Assembly: GCA_013214985.1 (NCBI GenBank)
Contig: JABSRY010000009.1
Coordinates: 1-17,855 of the forward strand
From: Hyphomicrobiales bacterium
GTDB lineage: Bacteria; Pseudomonadota; Alphaproteobacteria; Rhizobiales; OSC116
Direction: 5' to 3'
DNA length: 17,855 nucleotides
Below, piece by piece: positions 6,688 through 14,828 of this stretch. Below the pieces are notes generated by a model, which was not told the DNA's origin, did not search any database, and saw only the letters and a list, made by a program, of their open reading frames with translations. How positions within the stretch are numbered: position 1 is the first letter of the stretch; each line of letters starts with the position of its first letter. Both the position numbers and the translations under genes were made by a program.

Positions 6688-6739
6688 CATTGCTTCTTAA
6701 AGATCGAATATAGACCATTATAAACAATATAGGCGCCTT

Positions 6740-7927
6740 ATGACAAATCATCTACTTAATACATATGCCCGTACCGATTTTTCGATCGACCGCGGCGAAG
6801 GTTGTTATGTTTTTAGTAAAAATTTAGAAACAGGGCAAGAAGAAAAATATTTAGATTTTGGTGCAGGCATTGCAGTTACCAGTGTTGGGCACGCGCACCC
6901 ACATTTAATTAAAGCCCTTACCGATCAAGCGCAAAAACTGTGGCACACATCAAACCTATATAAATCTGAGGGACAAGAAAAACTGGCTAAGAGACTGTGC
7001 GAAAATAGCTTCGCCGATTTAGCGTTTTTTACCAATAGTGGCGCCGAAAGCAATGAATGCGCTATAAAAATGGCACGCCGTTATCATTATGCAAAAGGCA
7101 ATGTCAATAAAGTCAACATCATTACCTTTGAAAATGCCTTTCATGGCAGAACATTAGCCACAATAGCCGCGGGCGGCCAAGAAAAATATTTAGAAGGTTT
7201 TGGTCCTAAAGCCGCTGGTTTTCAACAAATAGCGTTTGAAGACTGGGATGCATTATTGGCTGCAACCAAGCAAGATTGCGCGGCTATTTTGCTAGAGCCC
7301 ATTCAAGGTGAAGGCGGCTTACGCCCGTTCAGTTCGGCATTTTTAGCCAAATTACGGCATTATTGCGATGAAAATGATATTTTGCTTATTTTTGATGAAA
7401 TTCAAACTGGCATCGGCAGAAGTGGGCATTTATTTGCTTACGAATTATCTGGCATTGAACCCGATATTATGTCACTGGCCAAAGGGCTTGGTGGTGGTTT
7501 TCCTGTTGGGGTTTGTTTGGCCAATAAAAACGCTGCATCAGGTATGAAACCTGGCGTACACGGCACAACCTATGGCGGCAACCCTCTGGCAATGGCGGTT
7601 GGCAACGCTGTTTTAGACATTATCTTAGCGGATGGTTTTTTGACACATGTTAAAAAAATGTCAGGGTTTATGGGGCAAAAACTAATGGGGCTAATCGATA
7701 GCCACCCAGATATATTTGAAGCAGTGCGCGGTGAAGGTTTGCTTATCGGCTTAAAATGCAAAGCCTCAAATTTGGATGTTTTAAAGGCATTATATGCCCA
7801 AAAAATGTTGGCGGTACCTGCTGGTGATAATGTCTTGCGCATTTTACCGCCGTTGGTAGCAACCGAACAAGATATTAGCTTGGCGATCGAAAAACTAGAT
7901 TTAGCGGCAACGTCATTAAAAAAATAA
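6740..7927 (+). CDS. argD: Acetylornithine aminotransferase
   Basis: This 395-residue class III PLP aminotransferase converts N-acetylglutamate 5-semialdehyde to N2-acetylornithine in arginine synthesis, and in many bacteria also works in lysine synthesis. Visible features are YLDFGAGIAVTSVGHAHP (37-54), NSGAESNE (99-106), the FHGRTLA substrate segment (134-140), EPIQGEGG (186-193), the PLP-aspartate motif DEIQTGIGRSG (219-229) and the Schiff-base Lys248 in SLAKGLGGGFPVG. The HGTTYGGNPLA segment near the end is also typical. The ATG has an AGG 6 bases upstream, a modest ribosome site. argF follows after 13 bases and hslO after that, an order I recall from rhizobia and other alphaproteobacteria. 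Ornithine or succinylornithine aminotransferase are close relatives, but the argF linkage makes ArgD much the more likely. Confidence 0.95.
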   Translation: MTNHLLNTYARTDFSIDRGEGCYVFSKNLETGQEEKYLDFGAGIAVTSVGHAHPHLIKALTDQAQKLWHTSNLYKSEGQEKLAKRLCENSFADLAFFTNSGAESNECAIKMARRYHYAKGNVNKVNIITFENAFHGRTLATIAAGGQEKYLEGFGPKAAGFQQIAFEDWDALLAATKQDCAAILLEPIQGEGGLRPFSSAFLAKLRHYCDENDILLIFDEIQTGIGRSGHLFAYELSGIEPDIMSLAKGLGGGFPVGVCLANKNAASGMKPGVHGTTYGGNPLAMAVGNAVLDIILADGFLTHVKKMSGFMGQKLMGLIDSHPDIFEAVRGEGLLIGLKCKASNLDVLKALYAQKMLAVPAGDNVLRILPPLVATEQDISLAIEKLDLAATSLKK

Positions 7928-7928
7928 T

Positions 7929-7933
7929 AGGAA
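7929..7933 (+). promoter_or_regulatory. Ribosome binding site that fixes the argF start
   Basis: AGGAA at 7929-7933 lies 7 bases before the ATG at 7941 but only 1 base before the in-frame ATG at 7935. The spacing strongly favours the second ATG. Confidence 0.7.
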
Positions 7934-7940
7934 TATGATC

Positions 7941-8840
7941 ATGGTAAAACATTTTTTAGATATTGCAGATTTCACAAGCGCGCAATTAAAATCAATGATA
8001 GTAGATGCAAAAGCAATTAAAGCCAACCCAGATGACTTTGACCAAGTGCTAAAGGGTAAAAAAATTGCCATGATTTTTGAAAAACCCAGCACCCGCACAC
8101 GCATCAGCTTTGAAGTTGGTATTATCGAACTTGGCGGCACACCCATTGTTCTAAATTCAAAAGATATGCAAATTGGGCATGGTGAAACCATTGCAGATAC
8201 GGCAAAAGTTTTATCGCGTTTTGTAGATGCAATTATGATCCGTGCTAACAGCCATGAAATGGTGTTAGAGCTGGCAAAAAATGCAACTATCCCCGTGATT
8301 AACGCCCTAACAGACCGCAGCCACCCCTGCCAAATTATGGCCGATATTTTATGCTATGAAGAGCATAGAGGCACACTTGAAGGTAAAAATATTGCATGGT
8401 TTGGCGATGGCAACAATGTCACAGCAAGTTGGATAGAGGCAGCACCCAAATTTGGCTTTAACCTAACCATTGTATCCCCTGAAGAATTAGACCCTAATGC
8501 CGAAATATTGCAAAAAGCCATTGCCGATGGTGGCAATATAACCATTGAACGTGACCCAAGAAAAGCCGCAAAAAATGCAGATTGCATCGTCACCGATTGT
8601 TGGGTATCTATGGGCGATAAAGATGCAGAAAACCGTCACAATTTATTGGCGCCTTATCAGGTTAACCAAGAGGTTATGAAGCTAGCCAAGCCCGATAGCA
8701 TTTTTATGCATTGCCTACCCGCTCATAGAAATGAAGAAGTAACGCCAGAGGTAATTGATGGCCCACAATCTGTGGTATTTGATGAAGCAGAGAATAGATT
8801 GCATGCTCAAAAAGCAATTTTAAAATATTTATTTGACTAA
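7941..8840 (+). CDS. argF: Ornithine carbamoyltransferase
   Basis: This 299-residue cytoplasmic enzyme forms citrulline from ornithine and carbamoyl phosphate. The carbamoyl-phosphate site reads FEKPSTRTR, with STRTR at 50-54, and HPCQ lies at 128-131. The ornithine-binding segments are visible as DCWVSMG near 219-225 and HCLPAHRNEEV at 257-267, with the catalytic Cys258. Length is near the family norm of roughly 300 to 330. I place the start at 7941 rather than at the in-frame ATG at 7935, because AGGAA at 7929-7933 has correct spacing only for 7941 and because MVKHFLD matches the usual N-terminus. It follows argD by 13 bases, so both should share a transcript. Catabolic ArcB is a relative, but no arcA or arcC gene is near, so the biosynthetic role is favoured. 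Confidence 0.96.
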   Translation: MVKHFLDIADFTSAQLKSMIVDAKAIKANPDDFDQVLKGKKIAMIFEKPSTRTRISFEVGIIELGGTPIVLNSKDMQIGHGETIADTAKVLSRFVDAIMIRANSHEMVLELAKNATIPVINALTDRSHPCQIMADILCYEEHRGTLEGKNIAWFGDGNNVTASWIEAAPKFGFNLTIVSPEELDPNAEILQKAIADGGNITIERDPRKAAKNADCIVTDCWVSMGDKDAENRHNLLAPYQVNQEVMKLAKPDSIFMHCLPAHRNEEVTPEVIDGPQSVVFDEAENRLHAQKAILKYLFD

Positions 8841-8859
8841 ATTAGACTATGTCTCTATT

Positions 8860-8888
8860 TTGCATTTTCAAATTTGAGTATATATAAA
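8860..8888 (+). promoter_or_regulatory. Candidate promoter for hslO
   Basis: TATAAA at 8883-8888 lies 17 bases after TTGCAT at 8860-8865. The -10 is good (five of six) and the -35 is poor (three of six). Between them is a perfect 10-base palindrome, TCAAATTTGA (8868-8877). hslO could instead be read through from argF, since no terminator is seen in the 79-base gap. Confidence 0.35.
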
Positions 8889-8919
8889 CCTAATATATAT
8901 CTAACTGTTGGAGAATCGC

Positions 8920-9870
8920 ATGTCTGATGATGCTGTTACAAATCTTAATGATGCTGTTATTCCGTTTCGTATTGAAAATGCGGCGGTTCGGGGTGAAATA
9001 ACGCGCTTGAAACACTCTATTAACGAGGTTTTAAAAGATCACAATTACCCAAAACCTGTTGCCAAATTAGTCGCCAAAGCGGTTGCGCTAACGAGTTTAC
9101 TCGGTTCAAGTATTAAATTTAATGGCCGTTTAATAGTGCAAACCCAAACATCGGGCCCAGTCAGTATGCTGGTGGTCGATTATCATGCAGATGGCGAGCA
9201 AAAAACAGACGGCAAATTCAGAGCTTCTGCACGGTTTGATGCCGATAAAATTTCTGAACTAGAAAAAACCGATGATGCCTCATTGTTAGGTGAAGGTCAG
9301 ATGATTATTACCATCGACCAAGGCAAGAATATGCAAGAATATCAGGGCATTGTTGCGCTCGATAATATCAGCTTAGAAGCCGCAGCCGGTTTGTATTTTG
9401 GGCAATCCGAGCAAACGCTTACCGAGATTCGCCTCGCGGCAGAGTTTGATGAAGATGAGGCAACTTGGAATGCAGGTGGCTTGATGATTCAATCCATCGC
9501 AGCTGAAGGGGGTTCAAACGCAGATAAAAGCGAAGCCGAGCTAAAAGATGCGCAATTATCCGATTGGGAAAACGCCCGCGCATTATTAAAAACGGTTAAA
9601 GATTTTGAATTAATCAGTAACAGTACCGATAGCCAAAGCCTACTTTTTCAACTATTTCACGAAAAAGGTGTGCGTTGTTATGTTGAGCAACCCTTACAAG
9701 CATTTTGTCAATGTAGCCCCGAGCGTATTGAAGACATGCTATCGCAATTTAGCCAAGAGGAACGCGTAGAAATGGCTACAGAAAACCCCAAAAAGCCTGG
9801 TTTCATTCAGGTTGGATGCGATTTTTGCGGTAAAGAATATGAATTTACAGCCGAACATTTCGCCCAATAA
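8920..9870 (+). CDS. hslO: Redox-regulated molecular chaperone Hsp33
   Basis: This 316-residue cytoplasmic chaperone is inactive when reduced with zinc bound and becomes an active holdase when its cysteines are oxidised, protecting proteins under oxidative and heat stress. The four zinc cysteines are visible in the family pattern: Cys263 and Cys265 (CQC) followed by Cys300 and Cys303 (CDFC). The N-terminal core includes RGEITRL near 25-31 and the GPVSMLVVDYHADG segment. I start at the ATG at 8920, because GGAG at 8910-8913 is 6 bases upstream; an in-frame TTG at 8908 overlaps the ribosome site and is not credible. It follows argF by 79 bases, and a strong terminator lies 32 bases after the stop. 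The link with arginine genes is, as far as I recall, a recurrent alphaproteobacterial gene order without a known functional reason. Confidence 0.96.
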   Translation: MSDDAVTNLNDAVIPFRIENAAVRGEITRLKHSINEVLKDHNYPKPVAKLVAKAVALTSLLGSSIKFNGRLIVQTQTSGPVSMLVVDYHADGEQKTDGKFRASARFDADKISELEKTDDASLLGEGQMIITIDQGKNMQEYQGIVALDNISLEAAAGLYFGQSEQTLTEIRLAAEFDEDEATWNAGGLMIQSIAAEGGSNADKSEAELKDAQLSDWENARALLKTVKDFELISNSTDSQSLLFQLFHEKGVRCYVEQPLQAFCQCSPERIEDMLSQFSQEERVEMATENPKKPGFIQVGCDFCGKEYEFTAEHFAQ

Positions 9871-9902
9871 GTCTAGAACTTATATAAATAATCCATAGAT
9901 TT

Positions 9903-9933
9903 AAAGCAGTTTCAACCCGAAGCTGCTTTTTTT
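9903..9933 (+). terminator. Rho-independent terminator after hslO
   Basis: An 11-pair stem (9903-9913 with 9919-9929, one G-U pair) encloses the loop AACCC and runs into seven T residues at 9927-9933. It starts 32 bases after the hslO stop, ending the argD-argF-hslO transcript before the RND operon. Confidence 0.9.
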
Positions 9934-9949
9934 GTTACATTTTGTTACA
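9930..9949 (+). repeat. Tandem 10-base repeat TTTTGTTACA upstream of the RND operon
   Basis: TTTTGTTACA occurs twice with no spacer (9930-9939 and 9940-9949), a spacing of about one helical turn. It starts in the T-tract of the hslO terminator and overlaps a possible extended -10 box. It could be an operator for the RND genes, but the motif is not one I recognise. Confidence 0.5.
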
Positions 9950-9951
9950 AT
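9943..9951 (+). promoter_or_regulatory. Candidate extended -10 promoter for the RND operon
   Basis: TGTTACAAT at 9943-9951 fits an extended -10 (TG, one base, then TACAAT with five of six consensus bases). The -35 position falls within the terminator stem and has no good match. It would give a leader of about 80 bases before the ATG at 10042. The rest of the gap up to 10041 shows nothing stronger. Confidence 0.3.
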
Positions 9952-10041
9952 AAGTTGCACTAAATTACAGGGCATCCCTTGAATATTCCACATTTAGTGT
10001 TTACCTTTTAAGCAACTTAATTTGCAAAAAAGATATAGTCA

Positions 10042-11583
10042 ATGGACATGAAAAACACAAATAATGATGATCAGTTAGATCTAAATTCATCGCTTCAACT
10101 GCCAGAATATAAACCATCCAGCGTAGGAGCCCGAATATTTCGTATTATAATGTTGATTGTCCTGCCGATTATTCTTTTAGGCGGCGGCATTGGTTTTAAG
10201 TTCCTTTTAGACAGTGGCAAACCTAAAGCCGAGTCTAAAGAAATTGTAGAAAAACCCGCAACGGTAGATGTGTTCAAAGCAAAATTTGTCGATATTCGTC
10301 CAACAGTTCAAGTATATGGCGAAACAGTTGCTGGTAAACAGCTAACCCTTCGCACCAATGTCGGCGGCGAAATATTGCAGGTCTCCAACAATATTAAATC
10401 AGGCGCATTGGTAAATAAAGGCGAGCTACTATTTACCATAGACCCGTTTAATTATGAGGGCGCATTATTAACCGCCCAAAGCCGATATAATGATAGTTTA
10501 ACCAATATTGATGAGCTAAAGGTTAGAACTTTATCTGAAAAAATTAGCTTAAAAACATCTAAAAGCTTACTAAACGCGGCACAGAAAGATTATGACCGCT
10601 CAGTTACACTTCGCAAACGCGGTACCATTACTACCAAATCACTAGACGATAAATCATTACAGTTAACCCAACGCCAACAAGCAGTCGAGCTTTCAGAAAA
10701 CAACCTTCAAGCACAAATCTCACAAATGCAGCGCCTAACGACCAGTTTAAAAACCCAACAATGGTCTATCGATAAGGCAATGAAAGACCTTAAAAACACC
10801 AAGGTATATGCACCATTTGATGCTTATGTGCAAAATTCTAGCATGCAAGTTGGGCAACTTACGGGCACAAATGAGCAAGTCGCATCGCTTATTGACCGTA
10901 ATAAAATGGATATCGTATTTTCACTTTCAGACCGAGTTTATGGGCGCATTTTAGCCCAAGATGGCACTTTGATTGGCCGCAAAATCAACCTAATATGGGA
11001 GGCTGGCAGCAGCACTCAAAAATTAACCGCAACAATCGATCGGGTTGCCGCGCAAATAACCGCTTCTAGTGGCGGCATCGAATTATATGCAAAAATCGAC
11101 AATGTTGAAAATTTAGCAACGCTTAGAGTTGGCTCGTTTATGACCGTCGAAATTCCCGACCGCAATTATAAAAGCGTGCTGCGTATCCCCGAACATGTTG
11201 TTTATGATGGCAACCTTATTTACCTTTTAGAACAACGCAATGTAGTCGAAAAAAAGGCAGAAGGTAAGACAATTGATGAAGCAAAACAAAAACCCCAAGA
11301 TACAAAAGCAGAACCAAAGACCGAAACCCGTCTAATAGCCGTTACCATTAACATTGTTGGCTATGATGGAAAAAACACCTTGGTTAGAAATGCAGATAGC
11401 CAAAATATAGTTAAAAATGGCGATGTTATTTTAAACACTAAATTAAGCAAAGCAGGTGTCGATATATTGGTTATTACACAAGCCGAAGCCGAAAGACTAA
11501 ACCAAATACGGCTAGAAAAACTGCTTAAAGAAAAAGCGCTAGCAGACGCTAAAAAGCCAACCGATGAAAAAGGTGGAAACTAA
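10042..11583 (+). CDS. RND efflux membrane fusion protein (periplasmic adaptor, HlyD family)
   Basis: This 513-residue protein should bridge an inner-membrane RND pump to an outer-membrane channel. Residues 1-31 are polar and probably cytoplasmic; one membrane segment follows at about 32-56; there is no lipobox, so it is anchored by that helix. The first lipoyl half is near 104-135 (GGEILQVSNNIKSGALVNKGELLFTIDP), a coiled-coil hairpin spans about 140-250, and the second lipoyl half begins at NTKVYAPFDAYV (252-263). A beta-barrel and membrane-proximal domain follow. Adaptors usually have some 370 to 420 residues. The excess here is the N-terminal tail, a charged insert at about 401-429 and a Lys/Glu-rich tail after 480. 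The ATG at 10048 is an alternative start, and neither has a clear ribosome site. The pump gene starts 1 base after the stop. The exported substrate cannot be read from the sequence. Confidence 0.9.
   Translation: MDMKNTNNDDQLDLNSSLQLPEYKPSSVGARIFRIIMLIVLPIILLGGGIGFKFLLDSGKPKAESKEIVEKPATVDVFKAKFVDIRPTVQVYGETVAGKQLTLRTNVGGEILQVSNNIKSGALVNKGELLFTIDPFNYEGALLTAQSRYNDSLTNIDELKVRTLSEKISLKTSKSLLNAAQKDYDRSVTLRKRGTITTKSLDDKSLQLTQRQQAVELSENNLQAQISQMQRLTTSLKTQQWSIDKAMKDLKNTKVYAPFDAYVQNSSMQVGQLTGTNEQVASLIDRNKMDIVFSLSDRVYGRILAQDGTLIGRKINLIWEAGSSTQKLTATIDRVAAQITASSGGIELYAKIDNVENLATLRVGSFMTVEIPDRNYKSVLRIPEHVVYDGNLIYLLEQRNVVEKKAEGKTIDEAKQKPQDTKAEPKTETRLIAVTINIVGYDGKNTLVRNADSQNIVKNGDVILNTKLSKAGVDILVITQAEAERLNQIRLEKLLKEKALADAKKPTDEKGGN
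11571..11576 (+). promoter_or_regulatory. Ribosome binding site that decides the RND pump start
   Basis: AGGTGG at 11571-11576 is 8 bases before the ATG at 11585. The earlier in-frame ATG at 11564 lies inside the adaptor gene and ahead of this site, so 11585 is preferred. Confidence 0.6.
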
Positions 11584-11584
11584 T

Positions 11585-14500
11585 ATGTACACCGATTTAA
11601 ACGACAAAAAACACCCCGTCAGCAAAACTGGCATTATTAGGTTATTTGTGCGCCATGCAACCGCCGCAAATCTGTTAATGATTGTACTAATTATCATTGG
11701 CAGCGCCGCTTTGTTTAAGCTCAACACCCAGTTAATGCCAACCTTTAAAATCAATTACATCAATGTCGGTACAAATTGGGATGGCGCTAGCCCAGATGAT
11801 GTAGAGGCGTCTATTTTGCGCCCACTCGAAGCCGAGTTACAAAGCCTCGACCAGCTCAATTTAAGACGATCCTATGCAGTAGAAGGCCATGGCGGCATTA
11901 CCCTAGGTTTTGAGGCCGAAGCCGATATGACCGAAGTGATGTCTCGTGTTGAACGGGCTATATCTAACGTGCGTAATCTGCCAAGCGGCGCTGATGAGCC
12001 AGTCATTACAAAACTCGAATTTTATGAACCCGTGGCGTCGATTGCCATTTCAGGCCCGTTTGGCGAGCAAGCATTAAACCGCTATGCGCTCGATATCAGA
12101 GACGGCTTATTAGCAGCAGGCATTGACCGAATTAGCTTTTTGGGCAAACGCGATAAGGAAATATCAATTAGCGTTAACAAACAAGCATTAGAAAAAACCA
12201 ATCTGTCGCTTAGAGACATTTCTCAAAAAGTCGCCACGGGCACGTTAGATAGACCCTCCGGCAGCCTTGAGGGCGTTACCGAAAAGCCTATCCGCATATT
12301 TGGTGTTGGCCAAACCGCGGGGGATATTGGTGGCATAGAGGTTAATATCGGCCAAAAAGGTGAGCGATTACTAATTGAAGACATTGCCCAAATCACCACC
12401 CGCTTTAACCCCGATCAAGCTATCGGCGTCATGTCAGACAAGCGCGCAATCGTGCTAGAGATTACCCGAACCGCCACTTCAGACACGCTTAAAACCATGT
12501 CTATCATGAATGATTATCTTAAAAAGTTAAAGGGTACATTGCCTGCAAGCTTAGAGGTTACGACCTTTAATGTAACAGGCGAATATGTGCAAGAAAGAAT
12601 ATGGTTATTGGTCAATAACGGTATTTCTGGGCTTGGTTTAGTGGTCATCGTATTATTTTTATTTTTGAATGTTCGCATTGCCTTTTGGGTAGCGCTTGGC
12701 GTGCCAATTGCTATTTTGGCCACCTTTGTGGTCATGTATTTATTGGGCACTTCCATAAATATGATTTCAATGTTTGCGCTTATTATGATGCTTGGTATTA
12801 TTGTCGATGATGCCATTGTGGTGGCCGAAGAGGCCGAAACCCATATGCGAAACGGCGTCAATTCAATGGATGCCGCGCAATTAGGCGCTAGCCGAATGAT
12901 GCGCCCAGTTATTGCAGCGGCCATCACCACCATCGCGGCTTTTATTCCGCTAGCGATGATTGGCGGCTTTATGGGACAAGTGATGATTACCTTCCCCATA
13001 GTGGTGATCTCGGTTTTGGTGGCATCCCTAATTGAATGTTTCTTAATTTTACCAGGCCATTTGCGCCATGTTAAAATTAAAGTTAAGGGGCAAAAACGCA
13101 ATTGGTTTAGGCGCTCATTCGACAATGGCTTTGACTATTTTAGAGATCAAATTTTTGTACCTGTCGCAGCCTTTTCGTTCAGGTGGCGCTGGGCGACCCT
13201 CGCGGCGAGTTTCGCAACCTTTATCATTGCAGTTGGTTTTGTAACCTCAGAACGCGTTGGGTTTGATTTCTTTCCCGCAGCAGAAGGCGAAGAAATAAGC
13301 GTTAAAGTAGAGTTTAGCTCTGGCACGACCATGCCAATGATGAAACGCGATATTATAAAAATCGAACAAGCATTACGCAATGTCGAGCTTAATTTAGGCG
13401 GAGCAAAAAATTCTTTAGTCTCCACTATTTTTACCAATATTGGTGGCGCTGCTGACCCCGAGGCACAAATAAGCGTTCAACTTAAAAAAGCCGAACAGCG
13501 CGATGTTAGAACCCAAACCATAATGGAAGCATGGGAAGCCGCGTTGCCCGTATTGCCAACGGTTGAAAATATTATTATCGGCGAAGAAGGCCGCGGCGGT
13601 TCAAGCGGTAAAGAAATTGAATATCGCTTAAGTGGTGGTTCATTAGAAGTGCTTAAAAACGCCAGCATTGACTTTCAGCAGCAATTATCTGCCATACCTG
13701 GCGTTACGGGTTTGGATGACAATTTCCCCGTTGGTAAGCGCGAACTGATTATGACATTAACCCCAAGGGGCGGTGCGCTTGGTTTTACCATTGATAATGT
13801 TTCTAGCCAATTACGCGATAACTTCCAAGGCATTACAGCCCGTTCATTCCCCACTGTCGATGGCGATGTAGAGGTTAAAATTAGTTTAGCCGATCAAGAA
13901 GGCAGCTTAAGCAGTTTGCGTAATTTTAGGCTCAAAAGCCAACGCGGAAAATATATCGAACTCAATGAAATTGTTGATATAAAAGAGCGTAGTGGCGCCA
14001 GTATGATCCGCAAACATGATGGTAAAATATCTATTAGCATTACGGGCGATGTAAACCCCGCCGTTATGACGGGTGATAAAGTCCGCTCCGAAATCGAGAA
14101 GAATATTTTACCCACTATTTTGGCCAAACATGGTGTCACCAAGACAATTGGTGGCCGCGGTCAAGAACAAGCCGAAGCGTTTCAAGATATGGCGCTAGGC
14201 GGCGTTTTTGCAATATCGCTTATTTACATTACTCTGGCTTGGGTATTTGCCTCCTACACCCGCCCATTTGTGGTGATGATGATTATACCCTTTGGGTTTG
14301 TCGGTGCCTTATTCGGCCATTTTGTCATGGGCTTTAGCTTAACCATGATGAGTGTGTTTGGTTTGTTAGGCCTCGCAGGCATTTTGGTGAACGACTCGAT
14401 TATTCTGGTAACCAGAATAGATGAATATGTAGATGCAGGTGCCTATATGTATCATGCGGCGGTGCATGGCGCCAAAGACCGCTTACGTGCGGTGTTATTA

Positions 14501-14746
14501 ACCTCGCTGACGACCATTGGTGGCTTAACCCCACTTATGTTCGAAAAAAGCCTACAAGCGCAATTTTTAATACCATTGGCTATCACCATGGTGTTTGGCT
14601 TGCTTGCGGCCACTATATTGGTGCTTATTTTGGTACCTGCCACCATCGGCGTGTTGCACGATATAGGCAATTTTTTCAGTTGGATATGGCATGGCAAAAA
14701 TTGGCGACATTTATCCAAACGGCCAAACATAAACCCTGCCGAATAA
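11585..14746 (+). CDS. RND family efflux pump, inner-membrane permease (AcrB/MexB-like)
   Basis: This 1053-residue proton-driven transporter has the RND layout: a first membrane helix near 28-48, a large periplasmic loop, a helix bundle near 340-490, a cytoplasmic link (about 492-530), a helix near 535-553, a second periplasmic loop and a final bundle from about 870 to 1025. Helix 4 carries the proton-relay pair Asp408-Asp409 in GIIVDDAIVVAEEAE, as in AcrB. In helix 10 the segment GILVNDSIILV (932-942) stands where AcrB has the relay lysine Lys940; here it is Asn or Asp. I recall this VNDS version from a large group of divergent RND pumps, so it does not imply loss of activity. The gene starts 1 base after the adaptor stop. 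No outer-membrane factor or repressor lies adjacent, so a TolC-like channel must come from elsewhere. Drug, lipid or metabolite export are all possible. Confidence 0.92.
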   Translation: MYTDLNDKKHPVSKTGIIRLFVRHATAANLLMIVLIIIGSAALFKLNTQLMPTFKINYINVGTNWDGASPDDVEASILRPLEAELQSLDQLNLRRSYAVEGHGGITLGFEAEADMTEVMSRVERAISNVRNLPSGADEPVITKLEFYEPVASIAISGPFGEQALNRYALDIRDGLLAAGIDRISFLGKRDKEISISVNKQALEKTNLSLRDISQKVATGTLDRPSGSLEGVTEKPIRIFGVGQTAGDIGGIEVNIGQKGERLLIEDIAQITTRFNPDQAIGVMSDKRAIVLEITRTATSDTLKTMSIMNDYLKKLKGTLPASLEVTTFNVTGEYVQERIWLLVNNGISGLGLVVIVLFLFLNVRIAFWVALGVPIAILATFVVMYLLGTSINMISMFALIMMLGIIVDDAIVVAEEAETHMRNGVNSMDAAQLGASRMMRPVIAAAITTIAAFIPLAMIGGFMGQVMITFPIVVISVLVASLIECFLILPGHLRHVKIKVKGQKRNWFRRSFDNGFDYFRDQIFVPVAAFSFRWRWATLAASFATFIIAVGFVTSERVGFDFFPAAEGEEISVKVEFSSGTTMPMMKRDIIKIEQALRNVELNLGGAKNSLVSTIFTNIGGAADPEAQISVQLKKAEQRDVRTQTIMEAWEAALPVLPTVENIIIGEEGRGGSSGKEIEYRLSGGSLEVLKNASIDFQQQLSAIPGVTGLDDNFPVGKRELIMTLTPRGGALGFTIDNVSSQLRDNFQGITARSFPTVDGDVEVKISLADQEGSLSSLRNFRLKSQRGKYIELNEIVDIKERSGASMIRKHDGKISISITGDVNPAVMTGDKVRSEIEKNILPTILAKHGVTKTIGGRGQEQAEAFQDMALGGVFAISLIYITLAWVFASYTRPFVVMMIIPFGFVGALFGHFVMGFSLTMMSVFGLLGLAGILVNDSIILVTRIDEYVDAGAYMYHAAVHGAKDRLRAVLLTSLTTIGGLTPLMFEKSLQAQFLIPLAITMVFGLLAATILVLILVPATIGVLHDIGNFFSWIWHGKNWRHLSKRPNINPAE

Positions 14747-14774
14747 ATATTTGTTGCTATTTTCATAAAGACAC

Positions 14775-14807
14775 AATAAAGGCGCTTCGATTTGAAGCGC
14801 CTTTATT
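14775..14807. terminator. Bidirectional terminator between the RND and peptide ABC operons
   Basis: A 14-pair perfect stem (14775-14788 with 14794-14807), GC-rich at its centre, encloses the loop GATTT. On the plus strand it runs into TTTATTTTATTGTC; on the minus strand the A-rich arm gives TTTATT. It lies in the 82-base gap between convergent genes and can stop transcription from both sides. Confidence 0.88.
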
Positions 14808-14828
14808 TTATTGTCTTGTGCAGCTAAG

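Larger units (their letters stand above)
6526..6739. promoter_or_regulatory. Divergent regulatory region between coaBC and argD
   Basis: This 214-base AT-rich stretch holds the start regions of two divergent operons and no convincing gene. The half near coaBC is dominated by TA-rich runs, including TATATA-TGTTG-TATATA at 6563-6579, and has several possible -10 boxes for the minus strand with no clear -35. The half near argD holds a perfect TTGACA (6659-6664) and two copies of TTACGCAAT (6642-6650 and 6677-6685). Confidence 0.6.

Noticed and set aside
6711..6718. TAGACCAT in the argD leader, also found at the cysK hairpin (3360-3367).
   Set aside because: Eight shared bases are within chance in this amount of AT-rich DNA, and the argD copy has no partner arm.
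7935..7940. Alternative argF start at the ATG at 7935.
   Set aside because: The ribosome site AGGAA ends 1 base before it, too close; spacing fits the ATG at 7941.
8908..8919. TTG start for hslO at 8908.
   Set aside because: The TTG overlaps the GGAG ribosome site that serves the ATG at 8920.
12514..14766. Long open frames on the strand opposite the RND pump.
   Set aside because: They are shadows of the coding frame, with low-complexity Ile/Thr/Ser-rich products and no recognisable domains.
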